64,000 bases of DNA, taken from assembly GCF_007556595.1 (NCBI RefSeq), contig NZ_VJNB01000011.1, positions 30,624-94,623 of the forward strand, given 5' to 3'. The translations under genes were made by a program, and so were the position numbers. Every line of letters begins with the position of its first letter. Within the stretch, counting starts at the first letter, position 1. This stretch comes from Tepidimonas alkaliphilus (GTDB taxonomy: Bacteria; Pseudomonadota; Gammaproteobacteria; Burkholderiales; Burkholderiaceae_C). Shown here in pieces: positions 1-9,306 of the stretch. The notes under the pieces are model-generated. The model worked only from the letters and a program-made list of their open reading frames with translations. It had not been told where the DNA came from and did no database searches.

Positions 1-609
1 GAGGCGCGGTTGGCGCTGGCCCAGCAAGCCGACCGCGCCGGTTTGGTGGAGCACCTGGCGCAAGAAAACCGTGAACTGCGCGCGCTGCTGGGGCTGCGTG
101 AGCGCGTCTGGCCCCAGGCCATCGGGGCGGAAATTTTGCATGCCCTGCCCGACCCCTATCGGCCGATGGTGCTCATTGACCGCGGCGCGCAGCACGGCGT
201 CACGGTGGGCGCTGCGGTCATGGACGGCTGGGGCGTGCTGGGGCAGGTCACGCGCGTGCTGCCGTGGACCAGCGAAGTCACGCTGCTGGCGCACCCCCGC
301 TTGGCGGTGCCGGTGCTCAACACCCGCACCGGGGAGCGCCACCTGGCCTTCGGCAACGGCGATCTGGACGAGCCTGCCCTGCAGCTGCGCTTCGTGCCGG
401 TCAGCACCGAAACCCAGCCGGGCGACACCTTGGTCACCAGCGGCATTGACGGCGTGTATCCAGCAGGGTTGCCGGTGGGCCAAGTGGTGCGGGTCGAACC
501 GCAAGAGGATGGCCTGGCGCAGGTGCTGGTGCGGCCCTCGGCCCACGTGCGCGACGCGTTGCACGTGCTGGTGTTGCAGCGCCGAGCCGACGGCGAAGGG
601 ACGCGTTGA
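1..609 (+). CDS. mreC: Rod shape-determining protein MreC (5' end outside window)
   Basis: MreC is a periplasmic scaffold of the elongasome that links MreB/MreD to the wall synthase PBP2. The visible 202 residues open in a coiled-coil-like stretch (AQENRELRALLGLRER) and continue into the two-lobed beta domain typical of MreC, with VLIDRGAQHGV and the conserved DTLVTSGIDGVYPAGLPVG. The N-terminal cytoplasmic tail and membrane helix lie before base 1, as presumably does mreB. The stop codon overlaps the mreD ATG by one base, so the two are probably translationally coupled. Family identity is clear; only the start is missing. Confidence 0.93.
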   Translation, partial: EARLALAQQADRAGLVEHLAQENRELRALLGLRERVWPQAIGAEILHALPDPYRPMVLIDRGAQHGVTVGAAVMDGWGVLGQVTRVLPWTSEVTLLAHPRLAVPVLNTRTGERHLAFGNGDLDEPALQLRFVPVSTETQPGDTLVTSGIDGVYPAGLPVGQVVRVEPQEDGLAQVLVRPSAHVRDALHVLVLQRRADGEGTR

Positions 610-1133
610 TGCTGCCGCGCGGTCAAGTCCTGCTGCTGCCCGCCAACCCAGCCTTTGTGTGGGGCAGCGTGGCCGCCGCCTTGGCGTGGATGATGGTGCA
701 AGGCGCCTGGCTGCCACGGCTGGCCTTTCTGCCCGACTGGCTGGCGTTGACGCTGACGTTTTGGAGCGTGCACCAGCCCCGCCGCATCGGGGTGGGCACG
801 GCATTTTCAGCGGGCTTGACATTGGATGTGGCTTATGGAACGCTGCTGGGTCAGCATGCGCTGGCCTACGCGGTGATGAGCTACGGCGCCATTGCCTTGC
901 ATCGGCGCATCCTGTGGTTCGAACTGCGCGGTCAAACGCTGCACGTGCTGCCGCTGCTGTTGACGGCCAGCGCCTTGCAGTGGGGGGTGCGCTGGCTCGC
1001 CGGCGACGGCGGGCCGTCGTGGGCCCAGTTGCTGGCGCCGCTGACCACCGCGGCTGCCTGGCCCCTGGCCCATTATGTGTTGCTGGCGCCGCAGCGCCGC
1101 GCGCCCGATCCGGACGACACCCGTCCCCTGTGA
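609..1133 (+). CDS. mreD: Rod shape-determining protein MreD
   Basis: MreD is a small inner-membrane protein of the elongasome that bridges MreC and the RodA/PBP2 synthase. The 174-residue product has about five hydrophobic helices and no soluble domain, matching the family length of about 160-175. The ATG at 609 overlaps the mreC TGA; a TTG at 606 is also in frame but less likely. It sits 9 bases before mrdA in the order mreC-mreD-mrdA. Sequence conservation in MreD is low, so the call rests on topology and gene order as much as on motifs. Confidence 0.88.
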   Translation: MLPRGQVLLLPANPAFVWGSVAAALAWMMVQGAWLPRLAFLPDWLALTLTFWSVHQPRRIGVGTAFSAGLTLDVAYGTLLGQHALAYAVMSYGAIALHRRILWFELRGQTLHVLPLLLTASALQWGVRWLAGDGGPSWAQLLAPLTTAAAWPLAHYVLLAPQRRAPDPDDTRPL

Positions 1134-1142
1134 CGCCTGGCC

Positions 1143-3092
1143 ATGTCGCTGCATCACCAGGTCGATCGCCGCCTTGCCCGCCAGCAACGCCGCGCTTGGC
1201 TGGCGCTGGCCGTGGCGCTGGCCCTGCTGGCTTTGCTGGCTGGGCGCGCCTGGGTTTTGCAGGTGGTGCAACACGAGCGCCACGCCGCGCAGGCCGAAGG
1301 CAACCGCACCGCCATCGTGCCGCTGGTGCCGCCGCGCGGACGCATTCTGGATCGCCATGGTCTTGTCTTGGCCGACGACGTGCCGGTCTATACGCTGGAG
1401 ATCACCCCTGGACGGGTGACCGATCTCGAAGCGACCTTGCAACGCCTGGGCGAGCTGGTCGAACTCACCCCACGCGACTTGCAGCGTTTTCGGCGATTGC
1501 GCGCCGAATCCAAGCGCTTCGATCCGTTGCCGCTCAAAACCCGCCTCAGCGAAGAGGAAATGGCGCGGGTGGCGGCGCACCTTTGGGCTTTGCCCGGCGT
1601 CGACATTCAAGCGCGGCGGCTGCGCCGCTACCCGTTGGGCGCCACCGCCGCGCATGCCATCGGCTACCTCGGTCGCATCAGCGAACGCGATCGTGCGCGC
1701 ATGGACGACTGGCCTGAGGAACGCCAGGCCAACTACCGTGGCAGCACCCATATCGGCAAGCTCGGGGTTGAGGCCGCGCAGGAAGAGCGGCTGCATGGCC
1801 GCACCGGCCTGGAACGCCTGGAAACCACCGCCACCGGGCGGGTGGTTCGGCGTCTTGATCTCACCCAGCCGCAAGCAGGGCAAGACATCCAGCTCACGCT
1901 GGACGCCCGCCTGCAGCATCTGGTCGAGCGCCTGTATGGCTCGCGGCGGGGGGCCTTGGTGGCGCTGGATCCGCGCAACGGCGAAGTGCTGGCGCTGGTG
2001 AGCATGCCGACTTTTGACCCCAATTTATTCGTCGATGGCATCGACCCGGACAGCTGGCGCGCGCTCAACGAATCGCTCGACCGCCCGTTGCTCAACCGCG
2101 CCTTGCGCGGCACCTATCCCCCCGGCTCCACCTACAAGCCCTTCATGGCCTTGGCCGCGTTGGAGCTTGGGCTGCGCAAGCCGCAAACCGCCATTTACGA
2201 CCCGGGCTACTGGGTGTTGGGCAACCACCGCTTTCGCAGTCACGGCGAGCACGCCTTGGGCATGGTGGATTTGCGGCGCAGCATCGCCGCCTCCAGCAAC
2301 GTGTATTACTACACGTTGGCGCACGAGATGGGCGTGCAAGCGATTCACGACTTCATGGCGCCATTGGGCTTTGGCCAGCTCACCGGCATTGACCTGCCGG
2401 GCGAAGTGCGCGGCATTCTGCCCAGCCCCGCGTGGAAGCGCGCGACTTACCGCAAGCCCGAGCAACAGCGCTGGCACCCGGGCGAAACGATTTCGCTGGG
2501 CATCGGCCAAGGCTACAACAGCTTCACCATGTTGCAACTGGCCACGGCACTGGCGGCTTTGACCAACGGCGGCCAGCGCATCACGCCGCACTTGGCGCGC
2601 GCCGCGGTGCCGCCCGGCCAAGCACCGCAGCCGCTGCCCCCCCCTGCGCCGCCTCGGCCGCTCGGCTATCGATCTGAACATTTGCGCGTGGTGCTGGAGG
2701 CGATGGAAGCCGTCACCACTGAAGGCACCGCCGCCCGCGTGTTTGCCGGCGCGCCCTACCGCAGCGGCGGCAAAACCGGAACCGCGCAAGCCGTCACCAT
2801 CGGCCAGCGCGACCGCTACGACCCCCAGCGGCTGGCCGAATTTCAGCGCGACCACTCGCTCTACATCGGTTTTGCGCCGGCTGAGGCCCCTAGCGTCGTG
2901 GTGGCCGCCATCGTCGAAAACGCCGGCGTTGGCGCGGCGCACGCGGCCCCCATCGTGCGCCGCGTGTTCGATTACCTTCTGCTGGGGCTTTACCCGAGCG
3001 AAGAGGACATCGCCGCGACGCAGAAAGGGCTCAGCGCCGCTCCCATTGGGACGGCGCGCCGCGCAGATGACATCGCGTGGCCGCCGCCTTGA
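1143..3092 (+). CDS. mrdA: Penicillin-binding protein 2 (peptidoglycan transpeptidase)
   Basis: PBP2 cross-links lateral-wall peptidoglycan during elongation, working with RodA and MreCD. The 649-residue protein has one N-terminal membrane anchor (about residues 18-38), a dimerisation/pedestal domain starting at PPRGRILDRHG, and a C-terminal transpeptidase domain. All three active-site motifs are present: S-T-Y-K with the nucleophile near Ser329, SSN near residue 384, and K-T-G near 544. Length is normal for the family. It ends the mre cluster here; the usual next gene rodA is absent and acnB converges from the other side 93 bases on. Confidence 0.96.
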   Translation: MSLHHQVDRRLARQQRRAWLALAVALALLALLAGRAWVLQVVQHERHAAQAEGNRTAIVPLVPPRGRILDRHGLVLADDVPVYTLEITPGRVTDLEATLQRLGELVELTPRDLQRFRRLRAESKRFDPLPLKTRLSEEEMARVAAHLWALPGVDIQARRLRRYPLGATAAHAIGYLGRISERDRARMDDWPEERQANYRGSTHIGKLGVEAAQEERLHGRTGLERLETTATGRVVRRLDLTQPQAGQDIQLTLDARLQHLVERLYGSRRGALVALDPRNGEVLALVSMPTFDPNLFVDGIDPDSWRALNESLDRPLLNRALRGTYPPGSTYKPFMALAALELGLRKPQTAIYDPGYWVLGNHRFRSHGEHALGMVDLRRSIAASSNVYYYTLAHEMGVQAIHDFMAPLGFGQLTGIDLPGEVRGILPSPAWKRATYRKPEQQRWHPGETISLGIGQGYNSFTMLQLATALAALTNGGQRITPHLARAAVPPGQAPQPLPPPAPPRPLGYRSEHLRVVLEAMEAVTTEGTAARVFAGAPYRSGGKTGTAQAVTIGQRDRYDPQRLAEFQRDHSLYIGFAPAEAPSVVVAAIVENAGVGAAHAAPIVRRVFDYLLLGLYPSEEDIAATQKGLSAAPIGTARRADDIAWPPP

Positions 3093-3185
3093 CCGGACAC
3101 CGTTGGCCAGATCGGCCCCGCCATAGGCCAGCCCGCGGGAGGGACGCTAGCCGAACCAGGCGGGCCGCCCCCCGCCGTCTGCGCG

Positions 3186-5780
3186 TTAGACCGTCACCGC
3201 TTTGGCGGTCTCGACGTATTCGTCGATCTGGTCGAAGTTCATGTAGCGGTAAACCTCGCCGGCCTTCTGATTGATCACGCCCATTTCGGCCATGTATTCC
3301 TCCACCGTCGGCAAGCGGCCCAGACGCGAGGCGATTGCGGCCACCTCCGCCGAGGCCAAAAACACGTTGGTGTTGCGGCCCAGGCGGTTGGGGAAGTTGC
3401 GCGTGCTGGTGGAGACGACCGTGGCGCCCTCGCGCACCTGCGCCTGGTTGCCCATGCACAGGCTGCAGCCGGGCATCTCGGTGCGCGCCCCGGCGGTGCC
3501 GAAGGTGGCGTAGTAGCCTTCCTTGATGAGCTCGTTCTGGTCCATCTTGGTCGGCGGCGCCACCCACAGCCGCACCGGGATGTCACGCTGGCCGTGCAGC
3601 AGCTTGGCCGCGGCGCGGAAGTGGCCGATGTTGGTCATGCACGAGCCGATGAAGGCCTCGTCGATCTTGGTGCCGGCCACCTCCGACAGCGGACGCGCGT
3701 CGTCCGGGTCGTTGGGGCAGCACAGGATCGGCTCCTTGATCTCGTTGAGATCGATCTCGATCACCGCGGCGTACTCGGCGTCCGGGTCGGCCTCCAGCAG
3801 CTGCGGGTTCTCCAGCCACTTCTCCATCGCCTTGATGCGCCGCGCCAGCGTGCGCGCATCCTGGTAGCCGTTGGCGATCATCCACTTCAGCAGCACGATG
3901 TTGCTCTGCAGGTACTCGATGATCGGTTCCTTGTTGAGCTTGATCGTGCAGCCGGCAGCCGAGCGCTCGGCCGAGGCGTCCGACAGTTCGAACGCCTGCT
4001 CCACCTTCAGGTCGGGCAGACCCTCGATCTCGAGGATGCGGCCGGAGAAGATGTTCTTCTTGCCCTTCTTCTCCACCGTCAGCAGGCCCTGCTTGATGGC
4101 GTAGTAGGGAATGGCGTGCACCAGGTCACGCAGCGTGATGCCGGGCTGCATCCGGCCCTTGAAGCGCACCAGCACGCTCTCGGGCATGTCCAGCGGCATG
4201 ACGCCGGTGGCGGCGGCGAACGCCACCAGCCCGGAGCCGGCCGGGAAGCTGATGCCGATCGGAAAGCGCGTGTGGCTGTCGCCGCCGGTGCCGACCGTGT
4301 CGGGCAGCAGCATGCGGTTGAGCCACGAGTGGATGACGCCATCGCCCGGGCGCAGGCTGACGCCGCCGCGGCTGCTGATGAAGACCGGCAGCTCGCGGTG
4401 CATCTTGACGTCCACCGGCTTCGGATAGGCCGCGGTGTGGCAGAACGACTGCATCACCAGGTCGGCCGAGAAGCCCAGGCAGGCCAGGTCCTTGAGCTCG
4501 TCGCGCGTCATCGGGCCGGTGGTGTCCTGGCTGCCGACGGTGGTCATCTTCGGCTCGCAGTAGGTGCCGGGGCGGATGCCCTTGCCCTCCGGCAGGCCGC
4601 AGGCGCGACCGACGATCTTCTGCGCCAGCGTGTAGCCCTTGCCGCTGTCCACCGGCGCCTTGGGCAGGCGGAACACCGTGGAGGGCGGCAGGCCCAGGAA
4701 CTCGCGCGCCTTGGCGGTGAGCCCCCGGCCGATGATCAGGTTGATGCGGCCGCCCGCGCGCACCTCGTCCAGCAGCACCTCGCTCTTGAGCTGGAAGGTG
4801 GCGATGACCTCGCCGTTCTTCTCGATCCTGCCGTCGTAGGGGTAGATGTCGATGACGTCGCCGAACTCGATCCTGCTGACGTCCACCTCGATGGGCAGCG
4901 AGCCCGAGTCTTCCTGGGTGTTGAAGAAGATCGGCGCGATCTTGCCGCCCAGCGTGACGCCGCCGTAGCGCTTGTTGGGCACGTACGGGATGTCGTGACC
5001 GGTCCACCAGATGACGCTGTTGGTGGCCGACTTGCGACTGGAGCCGGTGCCGACCACGTCACCGACGTAGGCGACCAGGTGGCCCTTCTCCTTGAGCTTC
5101 TGCAGCACGCTGATCGGGCCGCGCTTGCCGTCCTCGTCCGGCTCGAACGGCGCATCCGGGCGCTTGTTCTTCAGCATCGCCAGCGCGTGCAGCGGGATGT
5201 CCGGGCGGCTCCAGGCGTCCGGCGCGGGCGACAGATCGTCGGTGTTGGTCTCGCCGGGCACCTTGAAGGCGGTGACGGTGATCTTCTTCGGCACCTCCGG
5301 GCGCGACAGGAACCACTCCGCCTCGGCCCAGCTCTGCATGACGGCGCGCGCGTGCGCGTTGCCCGCCTGCACCTTCTCGGCCACGTCGTGGAAGGCGTCG
5401 AACATCAGCAGCGTCTTCTTCAGACCCTCAGCCGCCACCGGCGCCACCTCGGCGTCGTCGAGCAGGTCGATCAGCGGCTTGACGTTGTAGCCGCCGACCA
5501 TCGTGCCGAGCAGCTCGGTGGCCTTGGCGCGGCTGATCAGGCCGACCTGGAGGTCGCCGTGCGCCACCGCGGCCAGGAAGGAGGCCTTGACCTTGGCCGC
5601 GTCGTCCACCCCCGGCGGCACACGGTGCGTCAGCAGCTCCAGCAGGAACTGCGGGTCCTCGCCCGCCGGCGGGTTCTTGATCAGCTCGATCAGCTCGGCG
5701 GTCTGCTGCGCGTTCAGCGGCAGCGGCGGGATGCCCAGCGCGGCGCGCTCGGCCACGTGCTCTCGGTAGGCTTGCAGCAT
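3186..5780 (-). CDS. acnB: Bifunctional aconitate hydratase 2 / 2-methylisocitrate dehydratase
   Basis: AcnB interconverts citrate and isocitrate in the TCA cycle and can also hydrate 2-methyl-cis-aconitate. The 864-residue protein has the AcnB order: N-terminal HEAT-like domain, swivelling domain ([20 protein letters not shown]), then the catalytic aconitase domains. The 4Fe-4S cysteines are visible in [11 protein letters not shown] and in [11 protein letters not shown] chose the ATG at 5780 (MLQAYREHV) because a GGAG lies just upstream; a longer frame exists but lacks a ribosome site. It is the last gene of mdh-lyase-acnB, 36 bases after the lyase gene. Confidence 0.97.
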   Translation of the reverse strand: MLQAYREHVAERAALGIPPLPLNAQQTAELIELIKNPPAGEDPQFLLELLTHRVPPGVDDAAKVKASFLAAVAHGDLQVGLISRAKATELLGTMVGGYNVKPLIDLLDDAEVAPVAAEGLKKTLLMFDAFHDVAEKVQAGNAHARAVMQSWAEAEWFLSRPEVPKKITVTAFKVPGETNTDDLSPAPDAWSRPDIPLHALAMLKNKRPDAPFEPDEDGKRGPISVLQKLKEKGHLVAYVGDVVGTGSSRKSATNSVIWWTGHDIPYVPNKRYGGVTLGGKIAPIFFNTQEDSGSLPIEVDVSRIEFGDVIDIYPYDGRIEKNGEVIATFQLKSEVLLDEVRAGGRINLIIGRGLTAKAREFLGLPPSTVFRLPKAPVDSGKGYTLAQKIVGRACGLPEGKGIRPGTYCEPKMTTVGSQDTTGPMTRDELKDLACLGFSADLVMQSFCHTAAYPKPVDVKMHRELPVFISSRGGVSLRPGDGVIHSWLNRMLLPDTVGTGGDSHTRFPIGISFPAGSGLVAFAAATGVMPLDMPESVLVRFKGRMQPGITLRDLVHAIPYYAIKQGLLTVEKKGKKNIFSGRILEIEGLPDLKVEQAFELSDASAERSAAGCTIKLNKEPIIEYLQSNIVLLKWMIANGYQDARTLARRIKAMEKWLENPQLLEADPDAEYAAVIEIDLNEIKEPILCCPNDPDDARPLSEVAGTKIDEAFIGSCMTNIGHFRAAAKLLHGQRDIPVRLWVAPPTKMDQNELIKEGYYATFGTAGARTEMPGCSLCMGNQAQVREGATVVSTSTRNFPNRLGRNTNVFLASAEVAAIASRLGRLPTVEEYMAEMGVINQKAGEVYRYMNFDQIDEYVETAKAVTV

Positions 5781-5816
5781 GGTGTGTGCTCCAGTGATGT
5801 GCAAGAAAGGTTTGGT

Positions 5817-6815
5817 TCAGGCGAAGTGGCCGCGCACCGGCTCGGGCAGCGCCACCCCGGTGGCGTGCGCGCGCTCCAGCACCTGCCAAAAGTAACGGTA
5901 GGAGGCCCGGTCGTGCAAATGCCCCTGATGGGCGATGGGGGCCCAGTCGGCCGCCTGCGCCGCCGCGATGATGGCCGCGGCCTGCTCGACCTGCGCCGCG
6001 TCGGGGCGCAGCGCCTCCAGGATCGGCTCGATCTGGTCGGGGTGGATGCTCCACATGCGCGTGTAGCCGAACTCGCGCGCGGCGCGCGCGGCGGCCTGGC
6101 GCACCGCGTCGCGGTCGCGGAATTCGGTCACCACGCAGTGCGACGGCACCTTGCCGTGCGCGTGCGCGGCGCTGGCGATCTCGAGCTTCGCCCGGCGCAC
6201 CAGCGGGTGCTCGAACTGCCCCTGCACGGTCATCGCGCTGGCGGGGATCGCCCCGCCGTGCGCGGAGACGAAGTCCATCAGCCCGAAGCTCAGCGACGCC
6301 ACGCGCGAATGCGCGGCGATGTCGAACGCGCGGTGCACCGCCGCCGGCGATTCGATCAGCGCGTGCAGCGGCAGCGCCGGCGCGCCGGCCGCATCGACCG
6401 CCGCCGCGGCGCGCTCGACGTCGGCCACCGACTCGACCTTGGGGATCATCACGTGCGTCAGCCGCGCGCCGACCGCGCCGACGATGGCCGCCACATCGGC
6501 CTCGAACGCCGGGTGATCCACCGGGTGCACGCGCACGCCGACGCGCGGGCGCACCGGGGCGGCCCAGTCCAGCCCGCGCACCAGCTCCACGATCAGCGCC
6601 GCGTGCTCGGCCTCGCCGCCCACCGGGGCGCCGTCCTCGCAGTCCAGCGTGACGTCGAACAGGCACACGCCGTGGCGCGCCGACCACTCGGCCTGCAGCG
6701 CCAGGCTCTTGCGCATGCGCGCCTCCACGCCCGCATAGTGGTCGCACGCCGGCAGGGCCGTGGCGGCGGCCTGCGGCCCCAGCAGCACCTCGCGGGGGTG
6801 GCGTGCGGCGCTCAT
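5817..6815 (-). CDS. HpcH/HpaI aldolase / citrate-lyase-beta-like CoA-ester lyase
   Basis: This 332-residue protein belongs to the CitE-like branch of the HpcH/HpaI TIM-barrel family, which cleaves or forms C-C bonds in malyl-CoA, methylmalyl-CoA or citramalyl-CoA type thioesters. Visible features are the acidic metal/substrate motif in [27 protein letters not shown], the glutamate in [12 protein letters not shown], and the C-terminal [10 protein letters not shown]. No citrate lyase alpha or gamma subunit is nearby, so it is unlikely to be part of a classical citrate lyase. It lies 22 bases after mdh and 36 before acnB, implying a role tied to the TCA or glyoxylate cycle. The exact substrate cannot be read from sequence. 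Confidence 0.85.
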   Translation of the reverse strand: MSAARHPREVLLGPQAAATALPACDHYAGVEARMRKSLALQAEWSARHGVCLFDVTLDCEDGAPVGGEAEHAALIVELVRGLDWAAPVRPRVGVRVHPVDHPAFEADVAAIVGAVGARLTHVMIPKVESVADVERAAAAVDAAGAPALPLHALIESPAAVHRAFDIAAHSRVASLSFGLMDFVSAHGGAIPASAMTVQGQFEHPLVRRAKLEIASAAHAHGKVPSHCVVTEFRDRDAVRQAAARAAREFGYTRMWSIHPDQIEPILEALRPDAAQVEQAAAIIAAAQAADWAPIAHQGHLHDRASYRYFWQVLERAHATGVALPEPVRGHFA

Positions 6816-6837
6816 CGCAGCGGTCCGTGGCGCGACC

Positions 6838-7824
6838 TCAGAGCAGGTGCGCCACCGCGGCGCGCTCTTCTTCCAGTTCGGCCAGCGTTTTGTTGAGGCA
6901 CTGCTGGCTGAACTCGTCGATCGGCAGCCCTTCGACCACCGTGTATTCGCCATTGGCGCAAGTGACCGGAAAACCAAACACAATGCCCTGCGGGATGCCA
7001 TACCAGCCCTGCGACGGCACGCCCATCGTCACCCAGCGGCCGTTGGTGCCCAGCGCCCAGTCGCGCATGTGGTCGATGGCGGCGTTGGCCGCCGAGGCCG
7101 CCGACGACAGGCCGCGCGCCTCGATAATGGCCGCGCCGCGCTTGCCGACGGTGGGCAGGAAGACGTTGCGGTTCCAGTCCTCGTCGTTGATCATCGCCTT
7201 GACCGACTGGCCTTCAATGGTGGCGAAGCGGTAGTCGGCGTACATCGTCGGCGAGTGGTTGCCCCAGACGCACAGCTTCTCGATCGACGACACCGGCTTG
7301 CCGGTCTTGGCGGCGATCTGCGACAGCGCGCGGTTGTGGTCCAGGCGCAGCATGGCGGTGAAGTTCCTGGCCGGCAGATCGGGCGCGGACTTCATCGCGA
7401 TGTAGGCGTTGGTGTTGGCCGGGTTGCCGACCACCAGCACCTTGACATTGCGGCTGGCCACTTCGTTCAACGCACGGCCCTGCGCGGTGAAGATCTGCGC
7501 GTTGGCCGACAGCAGGTCCTTGCGCTCCATGCCGGGGCCGCGCGGACGCGCGCCGACCAGCAGCGCGTAGTCGGTGTCGCGGAAGGCGGTCTTCGGATCG
7601 CTGTGCGCCTCCATGCCCGCCAGCAGCGGGAAGGCGCAGTCCTCCAGCTCCATCATCACCCCCTTGAGCGCCTTTTGCGCCTTCTCGTCGGGGATTTCCA
7701 GCAGCTGCAAGATCACCGGCTGGTTCTTGCCCAGCATTTCGCCAGCGGCGATGCGAAACAGCAGCGCGTAACCGATCTGGCCAGCGGCGCCGGTGACGGC
7801 GACGCGAACAGGCTTTTTGCTCAT
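6838..7824 (-). CDS. mdh: Malate dehydrogenase (NAD)
   Basis: It oxidises malate to oxaloacetate in the TCA cycle. The 328-residue product has the NAD-binding motif [15 protein letters not shown], the substrate-binding arginines in [24 protein letters not shown], and the catalytic histidine in [11 protein letters not shown]. This long form resembles the cytosolic/plant-type MDH family usual in Burkholderiales. It is the first gene of the leftward mdh-lyase-acnB unit, with a convincing sigma-70 promoter at 7867-7896 and a divergent GntR regulator. Confidence 0.97.
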   Translation of the reverse strand: MSKKPVRVAVTGAAGQIGYALLFRIAAGEMLGKNQPVILQLLEIPDEKAQKALKGVMMELEDCAFPLLAGMEAHSDPKTAFRDTDYALLVGARPRGPGMERKDLLSANAQIFTAQGRALNEVASRNVKVLVVGNPANTNAYIAMKSAPDLPARNFTAMLRLDHNRALSQIAAKTGKPVSSIEKLCVWGNHSPTMYADYRFATIEGQSVKAMINDEDWNRNVFLPTVGKRGAAIIEARGLSSAASAANAAIDHMRDWALGTNGRWVTMGVPSQGWYGIPQGIVFGFPVTCANGEYTVVEGLPIDEFSQQCLNKTLAELEEERAAVAHLL

Positions 7825-7866
7825 GAGGGTGACTCCGTAGAGGAATGAAACGCGGTCTGGAACCCG

Positions 7867-7896
7867 AGTGTACCCTTAGCCGCACGCCAGCGTCAA
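7867..7896 (-). promoter_or_regulatory. Predicted sigma-70 promoter of mdh
   Basis: On the minus strand TTGACG (7891-7896) and TACACT (7867-7872) are separated by 18 bases and lie about 45-70 bases before the mdh ATG. Both hexamers are close to consensus. A 12-bp palindrome lies 11 bases upstream of the -35 box, so a regulator bound there could contact polymerase. Confidence 0.6.
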
Positions 7897-7907
7897 TTTA
7901 TCTTATG

Positions 7908-7919
7908 TCTTATATAAGA
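7908..7919. promoter_or_regulatory. Palindromic operator candidate for the GntR regulator
   Basis: TCTTATATAAGA is a perfect 12-bp palindrome in the 96-bp region between mdh and the divergent gntR gene, ending one base before the first possible gntR ATG (7921). A partial direct copy of its half-site, TCTTAT, lies at 7901-7906. AT-rich palindromes of this size are typical GntR-family sites. Autoregulation and control of mdh-lyase-acnB are inferred from position only. Confidence 0.55.
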
Positions 7920-7920
7920 T

Positions 7921-8736
7921 ATGATTGCGCCCATGACCACCAGCGACCCGGCGGCGCCTCGGCGCACCCTCCTCCTATCCGGCGAAGCCAGCGCAGCCGC
8001 CGGCGCGGGCACGCCCGCTTTCAGCCCGCTGTATCAACAAATCAAAAGCCTGCTGCTACAAAGCTTGCAGCGCGGGGAGTGGAAGCCGGGCGACGCCATC
8101 CCCAGCGAACAAGAGCTGGCGGCGCGCTTCAAGGTCAGCCAAGGCACGGTGCGCAAAGCCATCGACGAGCTGGCCGCCGACAACCTGCTGGTGCGCCGCC
8201 AGGGCAAGGGCACCTTCGTGGCCACGCACGCCGAGCGGCACGTGCAGTATCGTTTTTTGCGCCTGCACCCCGACCACGGCGATCGGCAGGCCGAGGGCCC
8301 CGCCACCCGCACGGTACTGGCCTGCCGTCGCAGCCGCGCCAGCGCTGAGGTGGCCGCCGCGCTGCAGCTGCGTGCTGGCGATGCGGTGGTGCAGATCAGC
8401 CGCGTGCTCTCCCTTGGCGGCGCGCCCACCATTCTGGAAGACCTGTGGTTGCCCGGCACCCCTTTTAAGGGTTTGACGCTGGAAACCCTCACCGCCTGGG
8501 CCGGCCCGATGTATGCCCTGTTCGAAAGCCAATTCGGCGTGCGCATGGTGCGCGCGGAAGAGCGCATCAAAGCCGTGGCCGCCAGCGACATCGCGGCGCA
8601 GCGGCTGCAGGTGCCGCCCGGCACGCCGCTGCTGAGCGTGGAGCGACTCGCCTTCACCTACAACGACGCGCCGATGGAGCTGCGCCGCGGCTTGTATCGC
8701 ACCGACCGCCACCACTACCGTAACGAACTCGGCTGA
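7921..8736 (+). CDS. GntR/HutC-family transcriptional regulator (UTRA domain)
   Basis: A 271-residue DNA-binding regulator. Residues about 37-105 form a GntR winged helix-turn-helix (PSEQELAARFKVSQGTVRKA, then VRRQGKGTFVA). The rest is a UTRA effector domain ending in LERLAFTYNDAPMELRRGLYR-like sequence, which binds a small metabolite in this subfamily. It stands between the divergent mdh-lyase-acnB and the downstream sdhCDAB, so it likely senses a TCA-related metabolite and controls one or both units; this is inference from context. The start could be ATG 7921 or 7933; the former directly abuts the palindrome, so the latter may be the real one. Confidence 0.9.
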   Translation: MIAPMTTSDPAAPRRTLLLSGEASAAAGAGTPAFSPLYQQIKSLLLQSLQRGEWKPGDAIPSEQELAARFKVSQGTVRKAIDELAADNLLVRRQGKGTFVATHAERHVQYRFLRLHPDHGDRQAEGPATRTVLACRRSRASAEVAAALQLRAGDAVVQISRVLSLGGAPTILEDLWLPGTPFKGLTLETLTAWAGPMYALFESQFGVRMVRAEERIKAVAASDIAAQRLQVPPGTPLLSVERLAFTYNDAPMELRRGLYRTDRHHYRNELG

Positions 8737-8739
8737 GAC

Positions 8740-8754
8740 GCAACAAAATGTTGC
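8740..8754. promoter_or_regulatory. Inverted repeat upstream of sdhC
   Basis: GCAACA-AAA-TGTTGC is a perfect 6-3-6 inverted repeat three bases after the gntR stop and about 100 bases before sdhC. A TAGAAT (8762-8767) just downstream could be a -10 box, which would place the repeat across the -35 position. There is no T-run, so it reads more as an operator than as a terminator. The binding protein is unknown. Confidence 0.4.
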
Positions 8755-8851
8755 ATTGCAATAGAATGCCTTCGTTTGTGCTCGACGACGATGTCCGCCC
8801 TGCCTGCTGCGCAATAGGCAGCGGCGTTTCGTGCTTCCAGGAGAGATGCCG

Positions 8852-9283
8852 ATGACCCCCCTGCGACCCGCGCGGCCCGAGTTCCGCAACATCCACGTTT
8901 TTCGGGATCTGACCACCTACCGCCTGCCCGCCGCTGGCTGGGTGTCCATTCTGCACCGCGTCAGCGGCGCGTTGATGTTTTTGCTGCTGCCATTCGTCGT
9001 GTGGATGATGGACGCCTCGCTGTCGTCGGAAATCTCCTACGGTGCGTTCACGGCGGCTTTCTCTGCAGGTCTTGGTTTCGTACCGGGTTGGTTTCTCAAA
9101 CTGGTGGCGCTGGCGCTCATCTGGGCCTACCTGCACCACTTTGTCGCCGGCGTGCGCCACCTGTATATGGACGCCACGCACAAGGTTGACAAGGCATTTG
9201 GCCGCTCCTCGGCCATCGCCACGCTGGTGGTGAGTCTGGCGCTGACGGCGCTGCTGGGCGCCAAGCTGTTTGGCCTCTACTGA
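8852..9283 (+). CDS. sdhC: Succinate dehydrogenase cytochrome b556 subunit
   Basis: SdhC is one of two membrane anchors that bind haem b and ubiquinone in complex II. The 143-residue protein has three hydrophobic helices and the family pattern SILHRVSGALMF, with a haem-region histidine in LHHFVAGVRHLYMD. I chose ATG 8852 because AGGAGAG at 8839-8845 gives proper spacing; ATG 8846 and GTG 8831 are in frame but too close to or before that site. It is first in sdhC-sdhD-sdhA-sdhB-sdhE. Confidence 0.94.
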   Translation: MTPLRPARPEFRNIHVFRDLTTYRLPAAGWVSILHRVSGALMFLLLPFVVWMMDASLSSEISYGAFTAAFSAGLGFVPGWFLKLVALALIWAYLHHFVAGVRHLYMDATHKVDKAFGRSSAIATLVVSLALTALLGAKLFGLY

Positions 9284-9306
9284 CCCCCTCGGACGGAGAT
9301 CCCCCC

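Noticed and set aside
3159..3176. GGCGGG/CCCGCC hairpin between mrdA and acnB as terminator
   Set aside because: Only a 6-bp stem and no T-run on either strand; too common in such GC-rich sequence.
3594..6896. An 1100-codon open frame on the plus strand opposite acnB and the lyase
   Set aside because: It is low-complexity, rich in His, Arg, Gln and Ala, and mirrors the codon bias of the real minus-strand genes.
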